A stretch of 20,912 nucleotides of DNA, taken from positions 1 to 20,912 of the forward strand of contig JBNGIS010030602.1 of assembly GCA_049999725.1 (NCBI GenBank), written 5' to 3'. Each line of letters starts with the position of its first letter. Position 1 is the first letter of the stretch. Under the pieces are notes generated by a model. It saw only the letters and a program-made list of their open reading frames with translations. It made no database searches and had not been told where the DNA came from. Below are positions 1-7,719 of the stretch, piece by piece. The translations under genes and the position numbers were made by a program. The stretch is from Haplomitrium mnioides (lineage: Eukaryota; Marchantiophyta; Haplomitriopsida; Calobryales).

Positions 1-1084
1 ACTTTAGCTCGAAGGGATTCTGACCAGACCGAGAACTAAGGAGGGGCTGCCAAGTGAGGAGCTTGGAGTCGTCTCGGTGATTCTTTGCGCGAGTGCATCA
101 GCCCAGGGTGTTCGGAGTACACCCTGGTGTGATTCTTCAAGTGGAGCTGCGAGGGGGGGGCTGCGTTAGTGCCCGCGCACTGCGTAGTAAGACTCTTCAA
201 GGCTCGGGGTGGAGTGGGTTACCTGCAGTCGGGTAGGCTGCCTCCCAGAGGTGGGGGTGAAAGAAACTCTCTTCCTAGCCTGAGGAAGTAAATTCAGGGC
301 TTCTCGCGAGGGAAGTAAAAAAGACTATCTGGAGAGGGGTGCGTGGGTGGAGGTTGGCTTGAGGGTCGGAAGGCGGCCAGTGATTCAGAAGGGAAGCAGC
401 ATCAGAAGGCGGGGCAGACCAGAGGGCCTTCAAGGACTCTGTTTCTTCTTGCAGTACATAGTGTATATGTTGTGTGTATTTGTGTGTAGTTAGATTTGCA
501 TTCAGCATTTGCATTCTAGAGACATTTTGATTAGGCCACAGCAGGACAGTTGAGCAGACTCTGGGAGCAGCCTGAAGGGGGAGTCCAATCCCTTGACACA
601 GATCTGAACTCCTGGGGGCGAATGCTCTCTGTTTCTGAGCTGGTGGTGTAGTTAGGAATTAGTGCAGCCTAGAATAGTTAGGAGCAGTTGTATCGGTTCT
701 GCGACAACTCCGAGAGGGGAAGTCCAGACCTTTTGTATTGTTCTTTGGTGCAGGCCACAAGCACACTCTATCCCAAGCACAAATTCAGGGGGGGCAGGGT
801 CTGAGTCCTCGAGCCCTTGAAATAAAGTGAAGGAATTGCACGAAGATAAGCTGGGGGTTATGAATGTGGCCTGGAATGTATGATGGATTGATTGACTTGA
901 GTACCCAGTGAAGAGAGTGAGTGGTGCATTAAAGGCTGGAAAGGAAAGAAAGAATCCTTAGAGCCTCAAAGTGGTAACTGGCAAGGGGCCATCTCAGAAA
1001 AGAACCTGAAAGCCCTGAAACTGTCCTCCCCTGCGACCAAGTGGCACCTGGAAAGGTTAAGGCCTGTTGCCGGGGAGTGACACA
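1..1084 (-). repeat. 3' LTR of copy 1, type B (partial, runs off the window)
   Basis: On the minus strand this begins TGTGTCACTCCCC immediately after the polypurine tract, which is the right place and the right TG start for a 3' LTR. I see no similarity to the 488-bp LTR at the other end of the element (6165-6652) or to the copy 2 LTR (7720-8138), which do match each other. It is richer in G on the plus strand and in GC overall than the rest of the window, and it is over 1 kb long, so it cannot be the same LTR with small changes. No coding region is convincing; the short ORFs here lack recognisable features. The call as an LTR rests on its position and TG start. Confidence 0.6.
103..127. repeat. 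Perfect 9-bp hairpin in the type B LTR
   Basis: CCAGGGTGT at 103-111 is the exact reverse complement of ACACCCTGG at 119-127, with a 7-nt spacer. A second short inverted repeat, AGTGC/GCACT, lies at 168-181. Their role is unknown; LTR RNAs often fold, but this could be chance in GC-rich sequence. Confidence 0.4.
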
Positions 1085-1099
1085 ATCCTCTCCCCTTTT
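1085..1099 (-). promoter_or_regulatory. Polypurine tract of copy 1
   Basis: On the minus strand this reads AAAAGGGGAGAGGAT, a pure purine run ending in AT directly before the 3' LTR. It is the expected primer for plus-strand DNA synthesis. Its first A residues overlap the TAA stop codon of the chromodomain (1098-1100). The same arrangement occurs in copy 2 at 8139-8153. Confidence 0.85.
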
Positions 1100-1100
1100 A

Positions 1101-1286
1101 AGAGGCAACGTCCTCGTTGCAAGTAAGAGCATTCTCAATAGAGTGGACAAGTGCGGAGGCATTAGCCAAATTCTCCAATGGCTCCCAAGTAGCTTCATAA
1201 ATAGGGTAATCTTTCCAACGAACCAAATATTCCACAATCTCCCGACGACCGCGACGCCGCGTACGTTTCTTCAAGAGTTGTTCAAC
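1101..1286 (-). pseudogene. C-terminal chromodomain of copy 1 integrase
   Basis: The 62 codons before the TAA stop at 1098-1100 are open and give a clear chromodomain: a VEQLLKKR start, a basic RTRRRGRR stretch, then VEYLVRWKDYP and EATWEPLENL, followed by a helical tail. The aromatic residues expected of the histone-binding cage (Tyr just before VEQLL, Trp in VRWKDY, Trp in ATWEP) are all present. In the family this domain steers insertion towards chromatin carrying particular histone methyl marks. The upstream linker holds the gypsy motif IHPVFHVSLL just after the stop at 1407. Copy 2 has a decayed equivalent ending in the same VAS-stop. Confidence 0.9.
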
Positions 1287-1406
1287 CTCATACTCCTCAT
1301 GACCATCAATAAGTTCAGGTGGTGGAGAGGGTTCTTGGGTACGAGTAAAAGTGGAAGACTGAGGGACAAAGGCTCGAAGTAAAGAGACATGAAAGACTGG
1401 ATGAAT

Positions 1407-2591
1407 CTAGGTAAAACCAGCTGGTAGGCCACTTCGCCAATGCGAGCAGAGATAGCAAAAGCGACCAATAAAGCGAGCACTAAACTTACGTGAATGAAGC
1501 AAAGGTAGATTGGATGTGGAGAGCCAAACTTGGTCTCCTATAGCAAAGGTTACCTCTCGACGATGTGCATCAGCATATTGCTTTTGCCGGTTACGAGAAA
1601 CTTCTAATTTTTCCTTAGCGCATCGAATTCCGTGGTGTAGACGATGAAGAAAATCATCAACGGCTGGACTCTTAGAGGTCGACATGGATGCATGTTGAAG
1701 ACTTGAGATCGTGGTGGGATGCTCACCATACATCAAAAAGAAAGGTGTGGTGCGTGTGGAACTATTGATGGAGTTATTGTATGAGAACTCCACAAGAGGT
1801 AGTAGCCAATCCCATTCCTCTTGTTCTTCCAAAGTAAAAGCATGTAGCATATCTTTAATGGTACGGTTAGCCCGTTCAGTTTGACCATCAAATTCGGGGT
1901 GATAAGCGGTAGACATAGCCAACTTGGTCTTGAGAAGACCAAATATAGTGCGCCAAAACATGCTGGTGAATTGAGTGCCTCGATCAGAAATAATAACTTT
2001 GGAAATACCATGATGAGAGTAGACTACCTCCAAATAAATTCATGCTAGTTCAGGTGCTGTCATTGTTTTGGTAGTTGGACAAATATGAACCATTTTACTA
2101 AGCTTGTCCACAAAAACAACAATAGCATCATATCCTGTAGAAGTACGAGGTAGCTCACACACAATATCCATACTCACATGCTCCCATCGATGATTGGAGA
2201 TAGGTAGCGGTTGCAATAAGCCTCCTCGTTTAAGGTTGGTAGCCTTGTTTTGTTGACATGCCAAGCAACTCTGAACATATTCCTCCACAGCTTGATGCAT
2301 TTTGGGCCAATAATAAACACGTTGAAGATTGTGCAAAGTCTTCTCAATTCCAACATGGCCACCTACGGCGGAATCATGTGCTTCATATAAAATTTCAGAG
2401 CAAAGCTTAACATTATTAGGAGCCCATACCTTATCTTGGAAGAAAATCAATCCTCTCACTTCTTTCACCTTTTTCTTTTGTCGAGCAGCAATGATCTCTT
2501 CATTTGTTTTAACTGCAGCCAACATTTCTGTCCACCAAGTAGGATGAATTGTGATTTCAGACATGAGGTTAAGTTGAGGCATACGTGTCAA
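1407..2591 (-). pseudogene. Integrase of copy 1
   Basis: The N-terminal zinc-binding H-H-C-C module is visible: HDSAVGGH (first His near 2376-2378) and CLAC near 2256-2267. The catalytic triad is also complete: Asp in SMDIV near 2168, Asp in ISDRGTQF near 1985, and Glu in DGQTERANR near 1877. There are 35 residues between the last two, the DD35E spacing. A stop (TGA, 2040-2042) splits the domain between the first and second Asp, and the C-terminal part shifts frame near 1480 before the stop at 1407. Integrase inserts the cDNA into the host chromosome. All catalytic residues survive even though the frame is broken. Confidence 0.93.
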
Positions 2592-2599
2592 AGCATCTG

Positions 2600-3311
2600 C
2601 AATCTGTCATTTTCCTTCCACATAAACCATCTTCATATGGAACTGTTGTCGCCACTCCGCCCATCAAATCTGCCTTTTTGAGAGCTCTTTTTGAGTTTTA
2701 AGATAGATTAAAGGCTTATGGTCTGTTTCAACCACAAGCTCTTTATCTCCTAGATAGTGCTTCCAATGCTTGGTTGATAACACAATCGCCAATTCTTCAC
2801 GTTCGGTGGTGTGGTAGTTCTGCTCTGCATCACTTAATTTTCTTGAAAAGAAGGCAATAGGATGCCAACCATCCTCTCATTCTTGTTGCAAAACTCCACC
2901 TATGGCTTTTCCTGATGCATCTACCGAAAGTTTGATTGGTCGTTTAGAATCATACCATTTAAGAATATGAGCATGAAGAAGTGATTTCTTCAATGCTTGA
3001 AACGCCAGCTCTTCTATAGCTCCCCATGTCCACATATGACTTTTCTTAAGTAAGTTGGTCAATGGTTTTGCTATTTGTGCAAAACCTTTCACAAATCGAC
3101 GATAAAACCCGGTTAGCCCCAAAAATCCTCGTAGTTGTGTGTGGTCGCTAGGAGCTTCCCACTTCTGAATTGCCTCTACTTTCTCATCCATCACTTGGAT
3201 TCCTGATGCACTCACACGATGACCCAAGTAGTCCACCTCCCTTTTCCCAATTTCACATTTTGACATTTTCACATATAGAAGTGATTTCAAAGTACCTTTA
3301 ATACCGTACAA
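2600..3311 (-). pseudogene. RT connection and RNase H of copy 1
   Basis: From 3311 the frame reads the RT tail typical of gypsy elements: [13 protein letters not shown], then [14 protein letters not shown], then KPLTNLLKK. RNase H follows with [18 protein letters not shown], whose Asp in DAS is the expected first catalytic residue. A TGA at 2877-2879 replaces the Trp that copy 2 keeps at the same place (QEWEDGW). Further stops at 2664-2666 and 2607-2609 break the end of the domain before ADALTR. RNase H degrades the RNA strand of the RNA-DNA hybrid. Confidence 0.88.
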
Positions 3312-3850
3312 AGGTGTTGCTGATGCTCTTGGAGATTCTTGCTGTAAATGAGAATGTCATCCAAAAAAACAATAACAAACTTATCCAGATAAGATCGAAA
3401 AATATCATTCATAAGACCCATAAATGTTGCAGGAGCATTAGTTAATCCAAAAGGCATAACAAGGTATTTGAAATGCCCATATCGACTTCGAAATGCTGTT
3501 CGAAATGTTGTTTTTGCACATCACCTTCTGCAATTTGGATTTGATTATATCCGCTTCTCAAATCCAATTTTGTGAAGTAATTTGCCCCTTGAAGTTGGTC
3601 AAACAAATCATCCATTCTAGGTAACGGATATTTATTTTTCACCGTTTGTTGGTTGAGTGCTCGATAGTCAATACACATTCTCATACTCCCATCTTTCTTC
3701 TTCACAAATAATACTGGTGCACCATAAGGAGAAATGTTTGGCTAAATGAACCCTTTCTCCAACAACTCAATAATTTGAGATTTGCATTACTCGAGTTCAT
3801 GAGGAGGCAATCGATATGGTGCTTTGCATGGTGGAATACTTCCTGGAAAA
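3312..3850 (-). pseudogene. Reverse transcriptase core of copy 1
   Basis: The conserved RT blocks appear in order: [53 protein letters not shown], then [20 protein letters not shown], and the catalytic [11 protein letters not shown] (DD at 3356-3361). Stops at 3787-3789 and about 3737 precede the KKKDG block. Near 3490-3515 a small local duplication (CATTTCGAACAG-like repeats) and loss of one A shift the frame, so the MPFG and FLDD blocks lie in a different frame from the DLRSGY block. This domain is completely missing from copy 2. Confidence 0.92.
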
Positions 3851-4339
3851 ACCTCGATCTTGTGATCAATGCATCGTTTGGGTGGCAATCCATAGGGTAA
3901 ATCATTCGGAAAGACGTCATGAAACTCTTGTACAATACCTTGAAGATCGTGGGGAACTTTATGCTTTGAGTCCTCTTTCTCAACTGTGAGTTCACGTATG
4001 AGCCCCAAAAATAGTGTATCTTGCTTTTTGATTGAATGTGCTCCAATCACATATAAGAGTAGGTGCCTTGAATGAGGTCGTACTCTATCTCCCTGAATCT
4101 TCCACTTAGAAGTCATGAGTGTCTTCTTACGCCAATCTACTTGCGGGTTATATCTTCGTAGCCATTTCATTCCAAGAATTGCATCATATCTGGCCAATGT
4201 TGTGATCTTCCACTCCAAATTTTCTTTATAGTTACCCATATGTAGAGCTATAGTTTGAGACAGACGTTCAATGGGCTCACTTTGGCCATTTGCCATTTCA
4301 ACCACCTCGTGCTCTTCATTTTCAATTGGCAACTTTAAC

Positions 4340-4430
4340 TTCAAGGCTATCGCTCATGATAGATAATTTAGTTCCGCTCCGAAGTCCACCAAAACTCGTA
4401 TTGCTAATCCGTCCATCCATCCATCAACCA
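4340..4430 (-). pseudogene. Aspartic protease core of copy 1, catalytic motif altered
   Basis: Before the flap-like region this reads RVLVDFGAELNYLS. Retroelement aspartic proteases need Asp-Ser/Thr-Gly; here the middle residue is Phe (codon TTC, 4381-4383), consistent with a C-to-T change from a Ser TCC codon. A TGA follows at 4354-4356. Downstream (4344-3787) the frame is open and carries LPIENEEHEVVEMANG and YDAILGMKWLRRYNP, the usual sequence after a gypsy protease core. This copy would not process its polyprotein. Confidence 0.82.
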
Positions 4431-4599
4431 CAATTAGTCCTCCATTTTTTTTGTTTTTCTATATAGTATATTGGTTTTTGTCGAAACTTTTCCTCGTCTT
4501 TCTTCTTTATCCCAGCAAAACCACGAGGTTTTCTTACTGGTGCCCCTCGTTTCCCTGAAATTCTTCTTCTTCTCCATTACTGATATTATGAAGAGGTCG

Positions 4600-5502
4600 T
4601 TGAAGCACTCGCCCCTAATTGCGTCGTACGGCTCTGCAATTTGGTGCAATATGGCCTATTCGCCCACAATTATAACATGTTCATGTTTCTCGTCATTCTT
4701 CAGTTCTTCTTTCTACAACATAGTATGGTCCTCCTGGTTGTTGATTGGGACGGTTGAAACCTTTTCTTCTAATATGTCCCAACTCCATAGGCGTGGGACC
4801 ATAATTCCCTCCTGTTTGTACAATCCCCAATGTTCCTTCAATTCTATGAGCAAATGAGATGGCTTCATTAACATCCTTTGGATTGCGCATCATAACTTCC
4901 CCTCGAATCTTTCTTTTTAATCCTTGCAAAAATTTGCCAATGGCCTCGGCTACACTCATGTCTTCAATTTGAACCTGTAGGCTTCGAAACTCTTCAATGT
5001 ACCTTGCAACACTGCCTTGTTGTTCTAATTCCCAAAGCTTGGTCCTTGCGGTTAATATAGAGTCCACCGCTTTGAAGTTTTGTAGTAAGACTTCTTTAAG
5101 ACTGCTCCACAAAAGTTGTTCTCCTCGTGCATTCTTTTGTCACTCCCATCCTTGTAGCCAAATAGATGCGTGCTCCGTTAAAAAAGATCTTGCAAATAGT
5201 CCCTTCTCCAAATCTGACGCATGCGGATAATATGACATATGAACTTCCATCCGATACACCCATCCTTCTACGACACCTACCATGCAGCTTCCTCCATACG
5301 CCTCCACTTTACATGATTTGCTCATCTTTTGAAGTAGTGTTTCTCGACTCCCTTCTCCGTTCTCTTGTTGCAATTGCATTTTCACCATCTCTGCCATCAA
5401 CATATTTGTTTGTTGTTGGCTTGCTATAAGGGCCGCTTGGAGTTCTTCTAACTTTGCCATCATCCACACTCCTTCCTCTAGCTTGCTGGAACTTGCCTCC
5501 AT
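4600..5502 (-). pseudogene. gag: Broken gag of copy 1 with CCHC zinc knuckle
   Basis: An ATG at 5500-5502 opens a frame starting MEASSSKLEEGVWMMAK, with a predicted N-terminal helix rich in Gln. The retrotransposon gag core follows: AYGGS, YPHASDLEKG, ASIWLQGWE, then after a TGA (5140-5142) FKAVDS, ARYIEEFRSLQ and AIGKFLQGLK. A zinc knuckle CYNCGRIGHIAPNC (4636-4677) fits C-x2-C-x4-H-x4-C exactly and is in the same frame. TGA codons at 4693-4695 and 4681-4683 precede the knuckle, and further stops follow. The N-terminus is judged from the clear ATG and its match to copy 2, where the same ATG has become ATA. Gag forms the particle and packages RNA. Confidence 0.9.
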
Positions 5503-5534
5503 GATCTTTCTGTTACCACTCGACTACTTGTAAC

Positions 5535-5735
5535 TCATACAAAAACAAATACGTACACATTCCAATTATATAAAATAGGTAAAATAAAAGGTTTAGTTGA
5601 TGCTAGTACTGTATCACAAAACCTCTCTCCAAATTTACGAACAAGAAAATCTCGCTGCATTTGCTTAAGCGTTACGCGAATAGAAAAGTGACACTTGGAG
5701 TTGAACTCTTCTAGAGGAGCTTGGTTCAAATCCAT
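5535..5735 (-). CDS. Small leader ORF b, upstream of gag (66 aa)
   Basis: An intact 66-codon ORF begins MDLNQAPLEEFNSKCHF and lies in the leader of copy 1 between the primer-binding site and gag, ending 32 nt before the gag ATG. It is not in the gag frame. Its sequence resembles that of the neighbouring leader ORF a: both start MD, share a proline-rich opening, an F-x-I-x-V strand, an RKFGERF / VYNFGDDF block and a hydrophobic PFILPILYNW / PVILLVVNYG end. Identity is only about 30 percent by eye. I do not recognise a family and the function is unknown. Copy 2 lacks this region, so conservation cannot be tested here. Confidence 0.45.
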   Translation of the reverse strand: MDLNQAPLEEFNSKCHFSIRVTLKQMQRDFLVRKFGERFCDTVLASTKPFILPILYNWNVYVFVFV

Positions 5736-5742
5736 TTTCTAT

Positions 5743-5958
5743 CTACCAAAAAACGTAAATAAAACACTCCCATGTAACACCATAATTTACCACAAGCAAG
5801 ATAACAGGTTCTCTCGAATCCATCACAAAACCCATAAAATCATCTCCAAAATTATACACTAAAATTTTACGAAAGAAATGTTTGTCAATGTTAAACACAC
5901 AAATATTAAAAGGATTCAATAAAGGAATTCTAGGAGGTACAAATGCTCCTCTATCCAT
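5743..5958 (-). CDS. Small leader ORF a, upstream of gag (71 aa)
   Basis: An intact 71-codon ORF begins MDRGAFVPPRIPLLNPF. It ends 7 nt before the ATG of leader ORF b and lies in the frame later used by gag. At DNA level it shares runs such as ATCACAAAACC (plus strand) with the next ORF, so the two are best read as an old tandem duplication in the leader. The gene could be a remnant of an N-terminal extension of gag, an accessory peptide or a translation-control uORF; nothing in the sequence decides this. Its intactness beside a heavily broken gag may be due to short length alone. Confidence 0.45.
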   Translation of the reverse strand: MDRGAFVPPRIPLLNPFNICVFNIDKHFFRKILVYNFGDDFMGFVMDSREPVILLVVNYGVTWECFIYVFW

Positions 5959-6151
5959 TAGCTACCATAGTATCAAGTCAAAACTTCTCATCTTCATTCA
6001 TAAAGGATGGGATATCCACTATCTTTTATTCATGAAAACTTGAGAGTTTTAACTCTCTTGGAGTTAACGCAAAGTAGAGATTCCACTACTCCAAAAGGTC
6101 TTTAGTACTTCTCCAAAGAGGGGTAATCCACACATCTTTAGAAAAGACCAA
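5959..6151 (-). other. Untranslated leader of copy 1
   Basis: This lies between the primer-binding site and the first leader ORF. It is AT-rich and contains a short inverted repeat on the plus strand (TTGAGAGTTTTAACTCTC, 6041-6058) that could form a hairpin in the RNA. No ORF is convincing. By position it is where packaging signals would be expected, but no specific signal is recognisable. Confidence 0.5.
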
Positions 6152-6163
6152 GCTCTGATACCA
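6152..6163 (-). promoter_or_regulatory. Primer-binding site for initiator tRNA-Met
   Basis: The minus strand reads TGGTATCAGAGC, the exact complement of the plant initiator tRNA-Met 3' end and the standard plant LTR retrotransposon primer-binding site. One nucleotide separates it from the LTR end (CA at 6165-6166 on the minus strand). Confidence 0.95.
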
Positions 6164-6273
6164 TTGTAACACTACACATATACACACAAGTTAGCACAAA
6201 CACATACGAGAGAAGCGCACAAGGACTTCAAAAACCCACAAGGTAAGAGATGCCAAGCAAGGCACTCTCCCTT

Positions 6274-6283
6274 CTTTATATAC
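6274..6283 (-). promoter_or_regulatory. TATA box of the type A LTR
   Basis: GTATATAAAG on the minus strand, about 40-110 bp downstream of the CCAAT boxes and about 110 bp from the LTR 3' end. Transcription would be expected to start about 25-30 bp further on, near 6245. Copy 2 keeps GTATATAGAC at 7825-7834. Confidence 0.75.
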
Positions 6284-6323
6284 TTGATAGAAAGCTCCTT
6301 GCTTACATAGGTGGAGGAACCTT

Positions 6324-6383
6324 ATTGGTTCCTTTTCTATCCTCTTCTCATTGGACCCCTCTTTTCTCTCTCGCTCTGATTGG
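6324..6383 (-). promoter_or_regulatory. Three CCAAT boxes in the LTR promoter
   Basis: CCAAT occurs on the minus strand at 6379-6383, 6350-6354 and 6324-6328, each in a similar context (GGTCCAAT, GGTCCAAT-like, AACCAAT). Spacing is 26-29 bp. They lie between the G-box array and the TATA box. The region is largely missing from the copy 2 LTR, which is about 70 bp shorter. Confidence 0.6.
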
Positions 6384-6390
6384 ACCATCG

Positions 6391-6540
6391 TTTACTTTAA
6401 TTCTGCTTCTGCCACGTGTCCTTATCTTTAGAACCTTCTCTTTACTTTAATTCTTCGCTTGCCACGTGTCCTTATCTAGACTCCCCTTTTCACTTTAATT
6501 CATTGACTTTTTCTCCTCTTGCCACGTGTCCAACTCTCTA
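6391..6540 (-). promoter_or_regulatory. Triple G-box (CACGTG) tandem array in the LTR U3
   Basis: Three identical 10-mers, GCCACGTGTC on the plus strand, occur at 6411-6420, 6461-6470 and 6521-6530. They sit in tandem units of about 50, 50 and 60 bp that share a CTTTAATTC segment. On the minus strand they read GACACGTGGC, which contains the G-box CACGTG and the ABRE-like core ACGTGGC. In plants these sites are bound by bZIP and bHLH factors acting in abscisic acid, stress and light responses. The array is upstream of the CCAAT and TATA boxes in the element's own direction, the usual enhancer position. Confidence 0.8.
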
Positions 6541-6652
6541 TAATAGCAAGCTCTTTTTGCTACTCTAACTTATTAATATCTTTCTAGATATAGTTGACAC
6601 TATATCTTACGTTATTTTTAGCCATAACTTACTAAAGTTAGTGATCATTACA

Positions 6653-6965
6653 TCAATGTACTTATGGATAAGCTCTATAAATGGTGTCTGATTTTTGGTT
6701 GAAAAGTAATCATAAACCTTCAAGCTCTTGTGTTGTTTGGAGATGACATGAAGATCAGAAAATGTCACATTGATAAGATTGCAAGAGGGAAAAATGATGC
6801 CAAAGAATTCAGACTCATCTAAAGAATCATTTTCAAGAACCCAAAATCTAGTAGTCGGGTCTACCATGAAATGACATGGAAGATCCTTTGAAGTTTTGAT
6901 TGGAAGGATTTGGTATATGCATATATAGCAAAAAGATAACTCGATTGTGAGGGAGAATTCTCCCG
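6653..6965 (-). pseudogene. Truncated ORF of unknown family next to the copy 1 LTR
   Basis: An open frame without stops runs on the minus strand from about 6965 to the LTR edge at 6652 and then into the LTR, where it ends at 6607. The ATG at 6865-6867 gives MVDPTTRFWVLENDSLDESEFFG, but the frame stays open before it. The composition is protein-like (mixed hydrophobic, acidic and aromatic residues), unlike a chance ORF in AT-rich DNA. I recognise no domain. It may be an exon or older transposon ORF cut by the LTR insertion. Could also be non-coding. Confidence 0.3.
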
Positions 6966-7719
6966 CTATACACTATATTCAATGATTGCAGCTCATTGTT
7001 TTCTTCTCCATCAACATCCATTGATGTCAGAAACCATATCCTTGTCCATACTTGCTAGTAATCACCAATCCTTGACTCTTCCACCTTTGAGCTCAATTCC
7101 ACCTATTGCCGTGTTTATCATTGGGTCTCATGCAAGCTTACTTGATGAACTTAATTTTTGTGATAAAACATAGCACAACATATAGACTGGTGCATTACAA
7201 GCCTCACACACATATACAAAAAATAACAAAAGTCTTTTCCTAACTTTCTATAAGAGAACACTTGCCATTTTGAAGATTTCGTTTATTTTGATTTTTTGAG
7301 TGTCTTTTGATAGCGTGGTTGGCTTTCTATTGATTTTCTTGAAATCAAGTTCTTCATAGTGTGGGAAATCAGCTCAAATTCTAATTCTAACACATGGAAT
7401 CCTAATCTACAACATATATTCTAATGCATTAAATCCTACTCACAAGAAGTTTTACTAATCTTAGTGTCGATGTTGATGCTGAAAGCTATCTCAGAGTTGA
7501 TGTCGAGTCGATACAAATCTATTTGAGCTCTCAGGCTTGTAGGTGAATGTTTAGGTGAACCTACATTTTTACTCCATCTTATGTTGTAACAATTTGTAGA
7601 TGAGTTTGCGTGGTGTGAAAATGGCTTTCTTTGTTTGTTTTTTTATTAACTAATATCTTCTTCTTCTATTATATTCTACAATTGAAGGTTAGAGAATTGA
7701 ATATCACTTGATGACTAGC
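6966..7719. other. AT-rich spacer between the two chromovirus copies
   Basis: No gene, repeat or RNA is supported here. One short plus-strand ORF (6982-7173) has no recognisable feature and is likely chance. Confidence 0.5.

Larger units (their letters stand above)
1098..4440 (-). pseudogene. pol: Broken pol region of copy 1 (protease-RT-RNase H-integrase-chromodomain)
   Basis: This is the remains of a single long pol frame, in frame with gag in its first part. Domain order follows Ty3/gypsy: protease about 4340-4430, RT about 3300-3850, RNase H about 2600-3000, integrase 1407-2591, chromodomain 1101-1286. In-frame stops are visible at 4354-4356, 3787-3789, about 3737, 2877-2879, 2664-2666, 2607-2609, 2040-2042 and 1407-1409. 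One frameshift lies in RT near 3510, and a compensating pair lies near the integrase C-terminus (about 1410-1480). From 3311 to 1098 the frame is otherwise constant, which shows modest decay. The product would have carried out reverse transcription and integration in a particle. Confidence 0.92.
1..6652 (-). mobile_element. Chromovirus (Ty3/gypsy LTR retrotransposon) copy 1, nearly full length
   Basis: Reading from 6652 down to 1, the order is LTR, primer-binding site, leader, gag with CCHC knuckle, protease, RT, RNase H, integrase, chromodomain, polypurine tract, LTR. A C-terminal chromodomain behind integrase defines the chromoviruses. The gag and protease share one reading frame (5502 down to about 3520). 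A frameshift inside RT then moves to a second frame that runs to the stop at 1098. More than ten in-frame stops break it, so it is not autonomous. The 5' and 3' LTRs are not homologous, which is not expected after normal reverse transcription. The far end of the 3' LTR and its target-site duplication lie outside the window; the five bases after the 5' LTR are TCAAT (6653-6657). Confidence 0.93.
6165..6652 (-). repeat. 5' LTR of copy 1, type A (488 bp)
   Basis: The ends are TGTAATGATC and GTGTTACA on the minus strand, directly next to the primer-binding site. It matches the copy 2 LTR (7720-8138) along its length, for example the shared terminal stretch around GTTAGTGATCATTACA against GTTGGTACTCATTACA. 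The U3 part carries three G-boxes, three CCAAT boxes and a TATA box. It does not match the LTR at the other end of the same element. Confidence 0.92.

Noticed and set aside
929-1237. Minus-strand ORF of 102 codons across the LTR border
   Set aside because: It is an out-of-frame reading of the chromodomain that runs into the LTR.
1041-1382. Plus-strand ORF of 113 codons
   Set aside because: It is the antisense of the chromodomain coding region, which has clear motifs on the minus strand.
6191-6450. ORFs on both strands inside the type A LTR
   Set aside because: They lie over the promoter elements and repeats of the LTR and have no protein features.
1-6652. Copy 1 as an active, autonomous element
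   Set aside because: It has many in-frame stops in gag and pol, a frameshift in RT and an altered protease motif.
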